NCBI RefSeq assembly: GCF_902459465.1
Contig: NC_047063.1
Location: 7,129,343-7,193,342 of the forward strand
Direction: 5' to 3'
Origin: Asterias rubens
Taxonomy: Eukaryota; Echinodermata; Asteroidea; Forcipulatida; Asteriidae
Length of the DNA: 64,000 nucleotides
Under the pieces are notes generated by a model. The model saw only the letters and a list, made by a program, of their open reading frames with translations. It was not told the DNA's origin and did no database searches. The position numbers were made by a program, and so were the translations under genes. Positions within the stretch are counted from its first letter, which is position 1; every line of letters starts with the position of its first letter. This document shows positions 34,413 through 44,639 of this stretch, piece by piece.

Positions 34413-35279
34413 CATTAGAGACTTTAAAATGCAGGGTCCCTGCATGATGTTATAGACGGTTTACTACATGTATGTTTCACATCTTTCTGAGCTGAGTATG
34501 CTCAAAAGATAGAGGTATGTTTCTACCTAACATGTAAATACTTGCCTTTGGTACAAAATATGATCAGGGGCTTCCCCCATGTTTGTTTTTTTTACAAACT
34601 ATACTGTTGGTTCATCAAAGTGTTTTGTAATTTTTAAAGTAATTTTCCTTCCAAATCAGACAATCGGCTGCCCCAAATACATATAAATCAATTAATTAAT
34701 CAATCAGTCAAGAGCACAACCGAAATGGAAGGAAGAACACACTTTATCAGAGGTTAAAAACATTTGAAGGGCAGGTCAAAACATTTCACAATTGCAGAAA
34801 AAAGAAGAATATTGTTACCACAATCTATCTCAGTAATGTGTCTGGTTTCATTTAATGGATAAAGAATACCTTTTGCACTGAACACGTTCAATGCAGTTTA
34901 ACAGTATTTTAGCGTTACAAAGTTTATATGTTTATTGTTAAAAGCCTAATGCTTTTTGAAAGACCTACATAGACTAATAGACCTTAATCATGGTGCTTTT
35001 ACCTTGTTTTGTTTTTTGTTTTTTGATTCAAAGCAGTGTGACTAAATATAAGGCTGAAGGCTGGAAAGGCAAGTAATGTGGTACTCTTCCAGTGTTGTAA
35101 GACATTGCAGGGCATTGCAGGGAGTGTGACAACAAATTATATAGAGTGAAGAAGGTCTGTTGATATTGTTTACATTGGAATTGCCAAGTTGAAATCATTG
35201 CCAACGTTATTGAGGCTTCAGGGTTGGACCCAGAGTTGTTATCTTGTGTTGTTGCATACATTCATGCAGAGGCACAGGT

Positions 35280-35629
35280 TTTCCCATCCCAACATTCAGT
35301 TTTGCTAGGGGTGTGTAAGGGACCAGGCAATTACCCATATCCTCTTAACAGAGTAATGTTATATTTTGTGAAAATCGGTTTGTTAATAAAGCAAATGTTC
35401 TCATTGTTACTGCATAAACATGTTGTTCAGACCTTTTGTTTTGTTCGTTATGTTAATAGGCCCAATTTGATGCATACTTTCTATGCATACATGTAACACA
35501 TTTGAGTATGATGAAATTGATGAGTTCAAATAAACACTTTTTCTTGTAATAATTAAGTAGAACCATTGAAACAGAAAATCAGTAAATATGACGTAAATGA
35601 AATAACCTTGCAATACTTAAACTAACTGT
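35280..35629. other. Non-coding spacer
   Basis: No supported feature. Confidence 0.35.
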
Positions 35630-36094
35630 GTGCTGGAAAAACTGAATTTTTTAAGTGCATTTAAAAAAACAAACAATTAAGTTCAATATACTTCAAAATG
35701 TAAGTTACAATAACTTAGCCGGATTACAAGTGAAAAATACTTATAAAAATTAAGTCAGTTGGGTTTTCCTCAACTTATTGAGTATATTCAACGATATGGG
35801 ATATAAGTAAATCGAACAAAGAAAGTTAAATTACAATAACACATTTTTATTGCAAGTTGAAAGTACTTACAAAAATTAAAGCAATTGTGTTGCCTGAATT
35901 TGTTTGAGTAATTTCAACGGAGTTGAATATAAGTAAAATACTGTGAGAAGAATAAGTAAAATTAACTTAACTTTAATACCAAAGTTACATTAACTTAAAT
36001 TAATTGCAAGTTAAGGGTACTTAATTAAATTAATTGCAACAAAATTGCCTTATTTTTTTAAAGTAAATCGAAAGAAATATTTTTTTGAGTGTAC
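35630..36094. repeat. AT-rich repeat family D, second copy
   Basis: Satellite-like variation on TTAAGTTACAATAACTTA and TAAGTAAA(A/T), closing with ATTTTTTTGAGTGTAC. This is the inverse of the start of the block at 18409. It abuts the Penelope-like fragment directly. Confidence 0.5.
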
Positions 36095-36095
36095 A

Positions 36096-36545
36096 GTCCA
36101 AACACAACCCCCGACAGATATACTGGGCTGTCACACATGTACCCGTTCCAAATGCAAAACGTGTCTGCACATTAAGCCCTCACTTAAGGTGAAGAGTCAT
36201 ACCACTGGCTCTTCATACAACATCAAGACCGACTCTGAATGCAGCACGTCTAATGTAGTCTATGTCATATCATGTAAGAGATGTGGGCTACAATATGTGG
36301 GAGAGACTAAGACCAAACTTAGTCTTCGCTTTGCGAATCATGTCTCTTCCATAAAGACTAAGAAACCGTACCCAGTCTCTATCCACTTCAACAGCCCCAA
36401 TCATAGTGTCATTGATGTTGAACTTCTGGTGATTGAAGCTTGCAATGGTGATGACACACACCGCAAGAATAGAGAATCACACTGGATTCACCAACTCAAG
36501 ACAGTCAAACCCTTTGGACTTAACATAAACACTGGTGTTAAATAA
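36096..36545 (+). pseudogene. Penelope-like element, C-terminal GIY-YIG endonuclease fragment
   Basis: The frame starts inside the preceding repeat and reads GCHTCTRSKCKTCLHIKP, NVVYVISCKRCGLQYVGET, LRFANHV, HFNSPNHS, E..WI..LKTV and FGLNINTG, ending with TAA at 36545. The CxxC-rich lead-in, followed by the VYVISC...QYVGET form of GIY-YIG and the Asn/Glu-bearing C-terminal helices, is typical of the nicking endonuclease of Penelope-like retroelements. The reverse transcriptase part is missing, so it is 5'-truncated. It is followed by about 500 bp of 3' sequence and a hammerhead-like motif. Confidence 0.8.
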
Positions 36546-37055
36546 CTTCTCATTACCCTCCACTTCACTTCTGCCTAAGAACTTATATGTTGTATATATT
36601 CTGTACATAAAGTATAAATTAACCTAGTTTAAAGTTGTTTTTATAAATTCATCACTGTAACTATCTGATGTAAGTAACCCCCCCCCTTTTTTCCACAGGT
36701 CCCTCATACCTATTTTTAAAATCATCATACCTTGGATCTTGCTATTCTTATTAATTGACCATTGTTAGTTGCATCATGATGCAACTTGCTCTCTAATCCT
36801 ACCCTTTCATGTCTCCCTGCATTGTTGTCGAACAATACTTTTACCACTTTTATGGTCCAGTAACCCTTCCTTTCATTCTAAACATCCTTTGTCCTCGCCA
36901 CTCCACTCCTATTGGTTCATAGCCACCAATATTGTTTCTGAAATAGGAACTTTGATTGGCTGTTATTTTCCTGCTTCTTTCTGGATCCTTTCCTTAATCC
37001 CTTTCCCCCTCTCTTTTCCTATAAATGGATATGTATTTGTTTGTACTTGTTTTAT
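36546..37055 (+). other. 3' untranslated part of the Penelope-like fragment
   Basis: Pyrimidine-rich, no domain. It leads directly into the hammerhead-like motif, as expected for a Penelope-like terminus. Confidence 0.5.
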
Positions 37056-37098
37056 GCCTCTGAAGAAGGTCCGGATTGGATCGAAAGCTAAGGCCATC
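37056..37098 (+). ncRNA. Hammerhead-ribozyme-like motif at Penelope-like terminus
   Basis: CTGAAGA (37060-37066, fits CUGANGA) is followed by stem II GGTCC/GGATC (37068-37072 with 37078-37082, one G-U pair, 5-nt loop), then GAAA (37083-37086) and a possible 2-bp stem III (GC/GC, loop TAAG). Penelope-like elements are known to carry minimal hammerheads. I do not see the required U-H cleavage dinucleotide directly after stem III, so self-cleavage is doubtful. Confidence 0.45.
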
Positions 37099-37107
37099 TA
37101 CCCTATT

Positions 37108-37134
37108 CATATATATATATATATATATATATAT
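37108..37134. repeat. (TA)n microsatellite
   Basis: About 13 AT/TA units, probably the slippage tail of the Penelope-like insertion. Confidence 0.85.
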
Positions 37135-37211
37135 CGATATCGGCCAACAGATCGATAGGAAAACGTTTTATTAAAATTATCATTATTATTAATATTATTA
37201 TTATATTTCAT

Positions 37212-38640
37212 TCAGAATGTGAACGTTTGGTTGGAACCCAATACGGACCCGCGAATGGAAGATCTTTCCCAAGAATCAAAGGTAAGTAAATAAAGCCACT
37301 AACTATTATTGTGTGTTTTCTTTTTGTTGTTGTGTTTTTTCTTTGTTGTTGTTGTTGACGTAGGTTCTACCGAACAAGTGACTTATTCTTGTTTTCATGT
37401 GTTCTTTATTGATAGGAATTGAGTCAAAAAGGTGGAGGGAAAGCAGACATGACACCTGCACGAGTAAAGGCACGACCTTCGCTTCTCTGTACACTGTGTG
37501 AAAAAACATTCTCAAGTAAATTCAATCTCCAGCGACACAGTGAACTCAAACATCGGGAAAGTACTACTAAGACAAATCCATTTGTTTGTCCCAATTGCGG
37601 GAAAAGTTGAAAAATAAACACAAGTCCAGCAGCGGTTGCAATACCTAAACCCTCAAAACACAAACCCTTTAAGTGCCCTGTTTGCGACAAAGGTTTTTTT
37701 CTAGAAAAGACAAGGTTTTTTCTAGAAAAGACAAGGTTTTTTCTAGAAAAGACAATATGATCATTCACAAGTTCAATGGTAAGGAAAAGCGTGTTGGTAG
37801 ACGAGGCATACCAGTTAATGGATGTTGTCGTCAAACTAACACTGTGTATCAATTTCACAGCTGCTTTACAGCACGGTCACATCTGCGACATCAATCAACA
37901 AGATTACGATGACAACAGAGACTGCTCAATGGCTGAGCTAAACGCAAAGTCGGATGAAATATCCACGTACATTCGTAATGAAGGATTTAATTTAGTTGAA
38001 ATGTGGCAATGTGAGTGGAAGTCTGAACAGTCAAACAATGTCCTTATTCGGGAGTTCTTGAAGAAGGCCAGACTACCACATCACACAAAGAAAACAATGA
38101 CCCAACAAGAAGTGTTGAGGTTAATTAGAGATGGATCCCTCTTTGGGCTTGTCGAGTGTGACATTCATGTCCCACCCGCACTGTTGGAGCATTTTGAAGA
38201 AATGCCTCCAATATTCAAGAACACCGATATCAAGTAAAGATGATATTGGTGAACACATGAAAACCTATGCAGAAAACGAAGGGTTGATGAAAAAACCTAG
38301 AAGAGTCTCATTGGTAGCATGTTTGGAAAGAAAATTTTGCTACTTTCTAGTTAAATTTATAGACCCCTCCGACTTCCAGATGTGTGAGATGGATACAGAT
38401 TCCGCCTATCTCGCCATCTCAGGAAAAACTCTAGATGAAGAAATTAGACCCGAAAAAAGACAAGCGTTCGAACAAGACGGTATAGTAGCCCTTTGCAGCA
38501 AAACCTACTATTGCTTTGGAGCCAAAGGCAAAAATAGTTGTAAGGGTTTTAGATGTATTAAAGTCAAAGAAAGCGGGTGTTGGAGTAAATCGGGGTTTTC
38601 GAATGAGGGAAGATGGAATGTTCACGTATAAACAAACGAA
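37212..38640 (+). pseudogene. C2H2 zinc finger plus family-B DNA polymerase remnant (Polinton-like)
   Basis: Two exon-like pieces join in phase 0: NVNVWLEPNTDPRMEDL (after CATTCAG, before GTAAGT near 37282) and a second from about 37417 with a zinc finger (LCTLCEKTF...HSELKH). A second finger (FKCPVCDKGF...MIIHKFN) is interrupted by a triplicated 21-bp unit. Polymerase text follows in broken frames: LIRDGSLFGLVECDIHVP, EHFEEMPPIFKN, DDIGEHMKTYAENEG, then CEMDTDSAYLAISG with the DTDS of polymerase motif C (near 38393), SKTYYCFGAKGK, and GFRMREDGMFTYKQTKTA. Several frameshifts and at least two internal losses are inferred, since the palm motifs before DTDS are absent. The family resembles protein-primed PolB of Polinton-type mobile DNA. 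It ends in a join to the recombinase-like copy B. Confidence 0.65.
37688..37755. repeat. Three tandem 21-bp units inside a zinc-finger codon run
   Basis: GGTTTTTTCTAGAAAAGACAA is present three times, the first with one extra T. The unit contains a TTTTCTAGAAAA palindrome. Without two units the finger would read CPVCDKGF...K.NMIIHKF normally. Confidence 0.9.
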
Positions 38641-39618
38641 GACTGCTAAATGCTGGGACAGAGCTGTCGGAAAAAGATGCGACCTATTTCAGATCATACA
38701 TGATTTTGGCACTAACCCTGTCCAACGCGGGTAGGGCAGGAGTAGTTGCCAACATGGAGTTACAAGAGTTTGAGGCAGCAAGGGCCCAAAGTAATCGGTG
38801 GGTGACTGTTGTAAGTACATTTCTATTATTATTATTATGTAGTTGAACACATGTGAAAAGATATGTTATCTGGTTGTTATTGTTTCTTGTTTTGTTTTCT
38901 TTTCTTGTCATAGTTAAGGTTGTAAAGATTTGATACCTGGCATATAGTTACACCATGTGAAAAAAAGAAAACAATGCCTAATTGCTACATATAATGAGCT
39001 CTTAACATGACATGAAGCTTTAATGTACATGTAATGTTGTACAAATCTAATGTTACTTAAAAATTCAAGTGTCTTTCTATTAAGATGTTTTTAAGTTTAT
39101 ACTTCGGCAGGACATCAAATTTTTTACACACGTGCAAGCATAGACAATTTGTGACCTGCTCTTTTTTTGTTAAAGGACCGCGGCAGATCCACCTCAGTTG
39201 CAGCTCCAAGAATAAAGGGGCAGTCCAAAGTAAGTGATTTTGTGCTAAATGGTGTTAGAAGCTTTGCATGGTGTGGATAATAAGAGTAACTATATAAATT
39301 TGTGTTTACGTGCATTTACTGTCTGGGGTATTTATTCAAATTAATTTTTATGATTTGTATAAATAGGGTGACCTTGAAGTCGTAGACCTGGTGGCGATAT
39401 ACCTTAAGCAGAAACAAGGAAAACCATTTATTGCCATCGTTCGAAGGATGGATAACCCAACAGAAATTCAGTGGATGGAAGGGAACTACAACAGTGCCTG
39501 GTGTCCATCTGTTTCAGACATCAATGAGCCCTATCTAGATTATTGTCACCTTCAACACATGGTTCTACTCCGTTTTAAACTTGATAGCAGAAGAAAATTA
39601 AGCAAAGAAACAACTTAA
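38641..39618 (+). pseudogene. Tyrosine-recombinase-like gene remnant, copy B
   Basis: Starts at the join with the polymerase remnant (LLNAGTELSEKDATYF), continues YMILALTLSNAGRAGVVANM and ELQEFEAARAQSNRWVTV, and has a GTAAGT donor near 38812. The DRGRSTSVAAPRIKGQSK exon follows (39176-39229), then the final exon (about 39370-39618; DLVAIYLKQKQGKPFIAIV, QWMEGNYNSAW). It is highly similar to copy A at 16.3-17.2 kb, introns included, so this is a DNA-level duplication. It lacks copy A's TAG. The catalytic half of the recombinase is absent from both copies. The last exon may still be a foldable barrel domain. Confidence 0.55.
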
Positions 39619-40200
39619 TTATGTTGTCTCCATGCAATAGCTTGTTCAAACAGCAAAAGTAGTTTAAGATTAACATGTGAGAAGAATGTACATTTTCAGA
39701 GTTTTCTTGGCCACAAATTAAAATTCTTTGAATGGAGCTTTCATGTATGTTGTAATATTTTGTATACAACTGGAATGTAACTGGATTATAGGTTCCTCTG
39801 ATTTTGTAACAATGTTTCGAAGTTAAAAACCCTGGACACTATGGTAATTAATCCAAATATTGTTAGCATAAAAAAGCTCACTAAAATATTTGAATTCATC
39901 AAGGAACTTTTGCAACAAGGGTCAATTATTCTCTCATAACTTTGTCAGTTAATATTTTATGCAGAATTGAGAATAGTGGTCTTTGAAAATTAAAAAGGGT
40001 GTCCAGTGCCTTTAACGAAAATGATAGTTGGAAAATAAAAATAACTTCAGTGAATTTCAGTGATATTAAGTTGTATTTTCTCATAATTAGGACTTTCAAT
40101 TGTATTACTTTCCTGTACACATATGATTATCAGGCCTCCAGCTGCCTAACTGACTCTGCTGGGAAACAACTTACAACTACCCTTGCATGAAAGAACATGT
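39619..40200. other. Non-coding tail shared with 17770-18345
   Basis: Same text as the downstream flank of copy A, with several internal deletions; for example 17240-17770 has no counterpart. It extends the duplicated block to about 40020. Confidence 0.6.
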
Positions 40201-40204
40201 CTTG

Positions 40205-40385
40205 GAAGGAATCTGAAATATTTATTATTTATTTATTTATTTATTTTTTATTTTTTATTACACTAGCAAGACATTACAACTTAATTTATGCTGGGGATAG
40301 ACTTGATTTTGTTCATGCAATAAAGTCACGTGAGCTGGATGAAGGTCTGTGAAGGTCACGTGAGCTGGATGAAGGTCTGTGGAAC
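40205..40385. repeat. (TTTA)n tract and 29-bp tandem duplicate
   Basis: TTTA/ATTT simple repeat at 40215-40262. GGTCACGTGAGCTGGATGAA plus GGTCTGTG appears twice in tandem at 40324-40382. Confidence 0.8.
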
Positions 40386-40404
40386 AGAATAAGAAGAAAT
40401 AAGA

Positions 40405-40634
40405 AGGAGCTTTTGACACTATCAGTCAGCCTATTTTATTATCACGCTTGGAGAAAAGATATGGGATAGGCGGAAATGCACTGAAACTACTCACTTCTTA
40501 CCTTAAAAACAGAAGTCACTCTGTAGTTATTGGAAGCTCTAAATCTCATATTTATTCATCCACCCATGGTGTCCCTCAGGGCTCTGTCTTAGGCCCTTTG
40601 GCATTCACTTTGTATTCAGCACCACTGCAGGACA
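40405..40634 (+). pseudogene. LINE reverse transcriptase fragment cut by an assembly gap
   Basis: Reads FDTISQPILLSRLEKRYG, then LLTSYLKNRSHSVVIG and HGVPQGSVLGPLAFTLY. The VPQGSVLGP motif is the classic RT finger/palm strand of Jockey/CR1-type non-LTR elements. One frame change precedes the core. The catalytic xADD block would follow but falls in the run of N. Confidence 0.8.
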
Positions 40635-40734
40635 NNNNNNNNNNNNNNNNNNNNNNNNNNNNNNNNNNNNNNNNNNNNNNNNNNNNNNNNNNNNNNNNNN
40701 NNNNNNNNNNNNNNNNNNNNNNNNNNNNNNNNNN
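40635..40734. other. Assembly gap, 100 N
   Basis: Run of N. Reading frames drawn through it are artefacts. Confidence 1.
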
Positions 40735-40777
40735 TATTTCTAACATGTATGATTTCGACTCGTTTTGTATTCATAAC

Positions 40778-40843
40778 AAATTGTACATGTGGCAATTTCA
40801 GAAAACGAATTGTACATGTGGCAATTTCAGAAAACATGTTCGA
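40778..40843. repeat. Tandem 32-bp duplicate
   Basis: AATTGTACATGTGGCAATTT followed by CAGAAAAC is present twice in direct succession. Confidence 0.85.
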
Positions 40844-41175
40844 CAGTGGCACTTAAAGAGTTAAAGATGTGCCTTTTCTGGAACACAGTTTCAATTCAAT
40901 TCAAGAATACATTTATTTCAAACTCTCATAAAAGAATAACGACAGTTACAAGTATTACGGAGTAAAGCAAAACATATCATTAAGTAACAGTTAGTAAACA
41001 TAAATAAATAAATAGAGGACGGGGCCGTTTTGGTAAGAATGAGCTTGTAAAAACAGCCGCACAGACAAGAAAACAAGACAACCAGACAAACAGACAAAAG
41101 GACAGATGAACATAATACATCACACACAAAAACAACAAAAACCAGTAAAAACTATGTGTTCATTAATTTGTACAG
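40844..41175. other. Intron or intergenic sequence before kinase exon
   Basis: Contains A-rich runs with ACAGACAA words (41050-41110), and ends with TTTGTACAG, the acceptor of the first recognised kinase exon. Confidence 0.45.
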
Positions 41176-43451
41176 ACTGACATCATTGAGGATGCACTGG
41201 AACTCCGTAATCACGAAGCCATCATCAGCCGTGTCAGGGACAGAAAGTGCCCCGATTGGCCCTGGGATATCGCCTGGGAATGGCTGCAGCTCGCCCTGAC
41301 ATGCACCAGGTCAAACTTTAAAAAGAGGCCAGAAATCAACGAGGTAAGAAGTTTGTGCTTTATAACTCATCAGCTATCGTTATTAGAGAAGACCAGAAAC
41401 AGCTTCATCGTCAGGAGACTGACGATGACTAGAGCAAGCTAGTCAAAACATTGAGGCCAAATAGGAACTCACTGTGTGGAAGTGCAGTTAATATTGATCC
41501 TAAAAGCTAAATTTGTACCTAGCCCGCCCAGGTAGTAGTTGAAAAGCAGGACAGTTTTTCGAGTCCCTCGAAAAAATCTACTTTGAGATAGTAGAATTTA
41601 TAGCAAATTCTGCCTGGCAAAATACACATGGTGTTACCGAAAACCAAATATGTAATGATATCAAAAAAGATTTGTAAAAATTAACTTAACCTTATTTTTT
41701 GTGTTGGTTTTCAGACTGTCACTATCTTGGTGGATATTTCTGCTGAGATTACTAAACGAGATGAGATGCAGAGACAGAGACAAGGTGAGAATTTAAACCA
41801 TGCTTCACCGCCAATACCCCCACCTAAACAACCCCCCCCCCCCAACCCCCAACATTCTTATCTTCAAAAACAGAAGTAAAATCTTGACCTTTTTTATCAT
41901 ATTTAATCCACAGATTTTTATGTTCAGGAACCATTACGAAAGACCTCTGAGGTGTTCAGTGAGTCTTATTACCAAACCAATACCCAGCGGTACGGACCAC
42001 CTACAACCACTGGGGTAATGGGTTACCCCGCGCCCACAATGGGACCCCAAGGTACACCCATGAGGCGTGAGTTCAGCGTCGAGTCAAACAACCCCATGGT
42101 TGTTGGACAGCATCCGAGGTACGGGGATGGAACCCAGAGACAACCAATGCAGTTTGATCCCGGCCACTATCAGTCACCAGGCTACGGAGGTCAACGGTCA
42201 GACTTTGAGTCCGGCATCCGGAGACAGACCTTATCGGTGACCTCTGATGAGAACAATTTGGCGGATGATTCCTCGTTGACCTCCTTGAACTCCAATGACC
42301 TTTTGCCTAAGATGGACCAATCAATGGGTACGCCATTGATCATGTACCCATCTGGGATGTCCGGTCATCCCCAGCAGTCTCGGCAGTATGATCCACGCCA
42401 GCAGTTCTACAGTCAGTCCCTAACTGGGTACGGCGGACAAACCTTACAGCGCTATCCACAGCAGTATCAGACACCAGCAGGTTTCAGAACGACGAGTGCC
42501 GCCACCCAGCCCCAGACGATGCCTCCATGGACTGACTCCAGTTACTACGGTCCTCCATTGCCCGTCATACCACCCGTTCCAAGACACCAACCAAACATTG
42601 AGGATCATATGAAACAGCTGGATATCTCCCAGTTACCTACGAAACCCATGGGGAACCCTTTACAACAAGGTGACCCCAGGTCTCAGCAAGCCCCCTCTAC
42701 CCCACCCAAGAGAGAGCCCGAACAGAACACGGATATTCTCCCGAGCTACCAGCCTCAGGGGTTTAAAGATCGATCGATGAAAGAACCAATGATCTCCGTT
42801 ATCAACGAAGAAAGCGATGAGGAAGGAACCATCCTCAAGTCTTCCCTCACCACCGACGAGATGCATCATTTTCTGTCGCGTAACCGAGAAGCAACGCAGC
42901 AAACTGAGAAAATGCAGGGGCCTTCAAACGGGCAGTTGGCCCCATCGCCAACGTCTTCATCAACAAGTCCAGCAACAGAAACAACCGTTGATGACGAACG
43001 CCAGCGTAAAGTCTCAGATCCCTTGAATAAATCTCTGACGACATCACAGATGCGACAGTTTCTGCCGAAAAAGAGAGAGCCTACTGAGGAGACAGAAAAG
43101 CTACCAGGTGAGGGAATCGAAAATATCAGTCATAGAGAGTTGTCGAGAGCGAAAGACCCAACCTCTTCAAATCCTACAGGAGGTGCCAGGGTTGCAGGTC
43201 CTTTGGAGGACAATAAAGATGATCGGCAGCCTTCTCTTCCTACCGAGGGCCACGAAGCTCCAACATCTTCAGATTTGCAAGAATCGGACTTCGCTAAAGT
43301 TGTCCCGCAGATAGGAAGAGGGTGCGATGTCCAGTCGGACAGATGTTACTCTGTCCCGTCCAACATGGCCGCCCTCGTATCCCAAGGATGTGGTGTTGCG
43401 ACTCACAAAGTGCCGCAACAAATGACTGAACCAATAAACAGCAGAAAATAG
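41176..43451 (+). CDS. 3' end of a protein kinase gene, probable TKL/IRAK-Pelle type
   Basis: Three exons: 41176-41343 (phase 0 end), 41715-41784 (phase 1) and 41914-43451 to the TAG. The first two give DIIEDALELRN, CPDWPWDIAWEWLQLALTC, FKKRPEINE and TVTILVDISAEI. This resembles the last helices of a kinase C-lobe, with the conserved LA..C....KRP...V form seen in IRAK/Pelle-like and other TKL kinases. The long last exon is a disordered, Pro/Gln/Ser-rich tail (about 510 aa). It holds two similar modules, SSLTTDEMHHFLSRNRE (near 42838) and KSLTTSQMRQFLPKKRE (near 43028). The glycine loop, catalytic loop and DFG are not in the window; they must lie upstream or be lost. Family is moderate, gene reality good. 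Confidence 0.6.
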
Positions 43452-43573
43452 AGAAACATGAAACCTTGAGTAAAGCTGCTAAATAATGTGAAATTGACTC
43501 ACAGGTTTAAGGGCACTCGACAAGTAGGCCTATGCATTCCATTTAGCGTAGCATGGAAATCAAAGTATTATGG

Positions 43574-43825
43574 TTAAAGCCATTATACACTTTCGGAACA
43601 GAAAAAAAAAAAGTTCACAGATTTACAAGTAACTTACAGGGTTTACAGAAGGTAATGGTAAAAGACTTCTCTCGAAATATTATTCCATGAAATGCTTTAC
43701 TTTTTGAGAAAATATTAAAACAATTATCAATTCTCGACATCGAGAATTACGGATTTATAGTAAACATATGTCATGACACATGGCCGTGGACAATACTGTT
43801 TACCGAAAGTGTCCACTGGCTTTAA
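43574..43825. repeat. MITE family C, TTAA-flanked
   Basis: Left end TTAAAGCCATTATACACTTT, right end AAAGTGTCCACTGGCTTTAA, giving inverted termini with TTAA at both edges (43574-43577 and 43822-43825). The interior has an ATTCTCGACATCGAGAAT palindrome (43730-43747). No coding. Confidence 0.75.
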
Positions 43826-43889
43826 ATCAGCTCAAATCATGCATGAGAGGTTGAATCGTTAAATTATTTGTTTATAGTTGTACAATTAA

Positions 43890-44268
43890 AGGAACTTGTT
43901 GCCTTGGATCGGTCGAGTAGGTCTTTGAAAAGCGTTTTGTAACCGTTTGTTACAAAATGCATATGGTTCGAAAGATGTTGTAAAAGTAGAATACAATGAT
44001 CTACACAAATATGCCTCGAAATTGCGTGGTTTTCTTTTTACCTCGTCCAATAACACGGTCGGCCATTTATGGGAGTCAAACTTTTGACTCCCATAAATGG
44101 CCGACCTTGATTGTTCGCGGCGTAAAAAGTAAACCGTACAGTTTTGAGTGATACTTGTGTGGATCATTATATTCTACTTTTAAAACATCTTTCTAACCAT
44201 CTTTCTAACCATATGCATTTCATAACAAACGGTTTCAAACGCTTTGTATAGACCAACTCGACCAATGG
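43890..44268. repeat. MITE family B, copy 2
   Basis: Left TTAA at 43886-43889, then AGGAACTTGTTGCCTTGGAT. The two arms mirror about the centre at 44087 (GGGAGTCAAACTTTTGACTC). The right end is truncated after GACCAACTCGACCAATGG. The open frame on the minus strand across it is a by-product. Confidence 0.85.
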
Positions 44269-44639
44269 GAGTCATTTCTCGCAGTGTTTTACACTTTCAA
44301 CAGCTAACAAGCAAATTTGTTTATGGTTTTTACCTTCAAAAGTTATTCCCAAAAGTGTACCCTGCCTTTAACACATACTTGGATAGATTTGGAGAAAAAA
44401 TATTATGAAGAAAAAGGTCAAGCTCCCTCCTCTACTAATGGTAAGACTTTTGTGCAACACTTTCTGTATGTGCCTTCTCATATAATACTACATGTAGTTA
44501 TGCTACCTTATAGAAAATGGTTTATAACGAGTTGTCAATTTGGTTTTCCAACTTTTTGTGTCTGACTGTATTTCTGTATTTCTTAAATACTTGACTTAAT
44601 GAAGGTTTATGAAACTGCTTTACTAGTTGCCGTTATATA

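Larger units (their letters stand above)
32313..35279. repeat. Recent tandem duplication, 1453-bp unit, two full copies plus a stub
   Basis: AGGGTTGGACCCAGAGTTG-type starts occur at 32313, 33767 and 35220. Units 1 and 2 match almost base for base over their length, with a few substitutions and indels in A-runs. The third copy stops after about 60 bp, at GAGGCACAG (35279). Each unit holds an inverted SINE pair. The 60-bp start reads as an exon-like frame (LDPELLSCVVAYIHAEAQ) bounded by TTTAG or TTCAG and by GT, but no gene can be built from it. Confidence 0.9.

Noticed and set aside
40448..40864. 138-aa frame on + as a whole protein
   Set aside because: Crosses a 100-N gap; only the part before the gap is an RT fragment.
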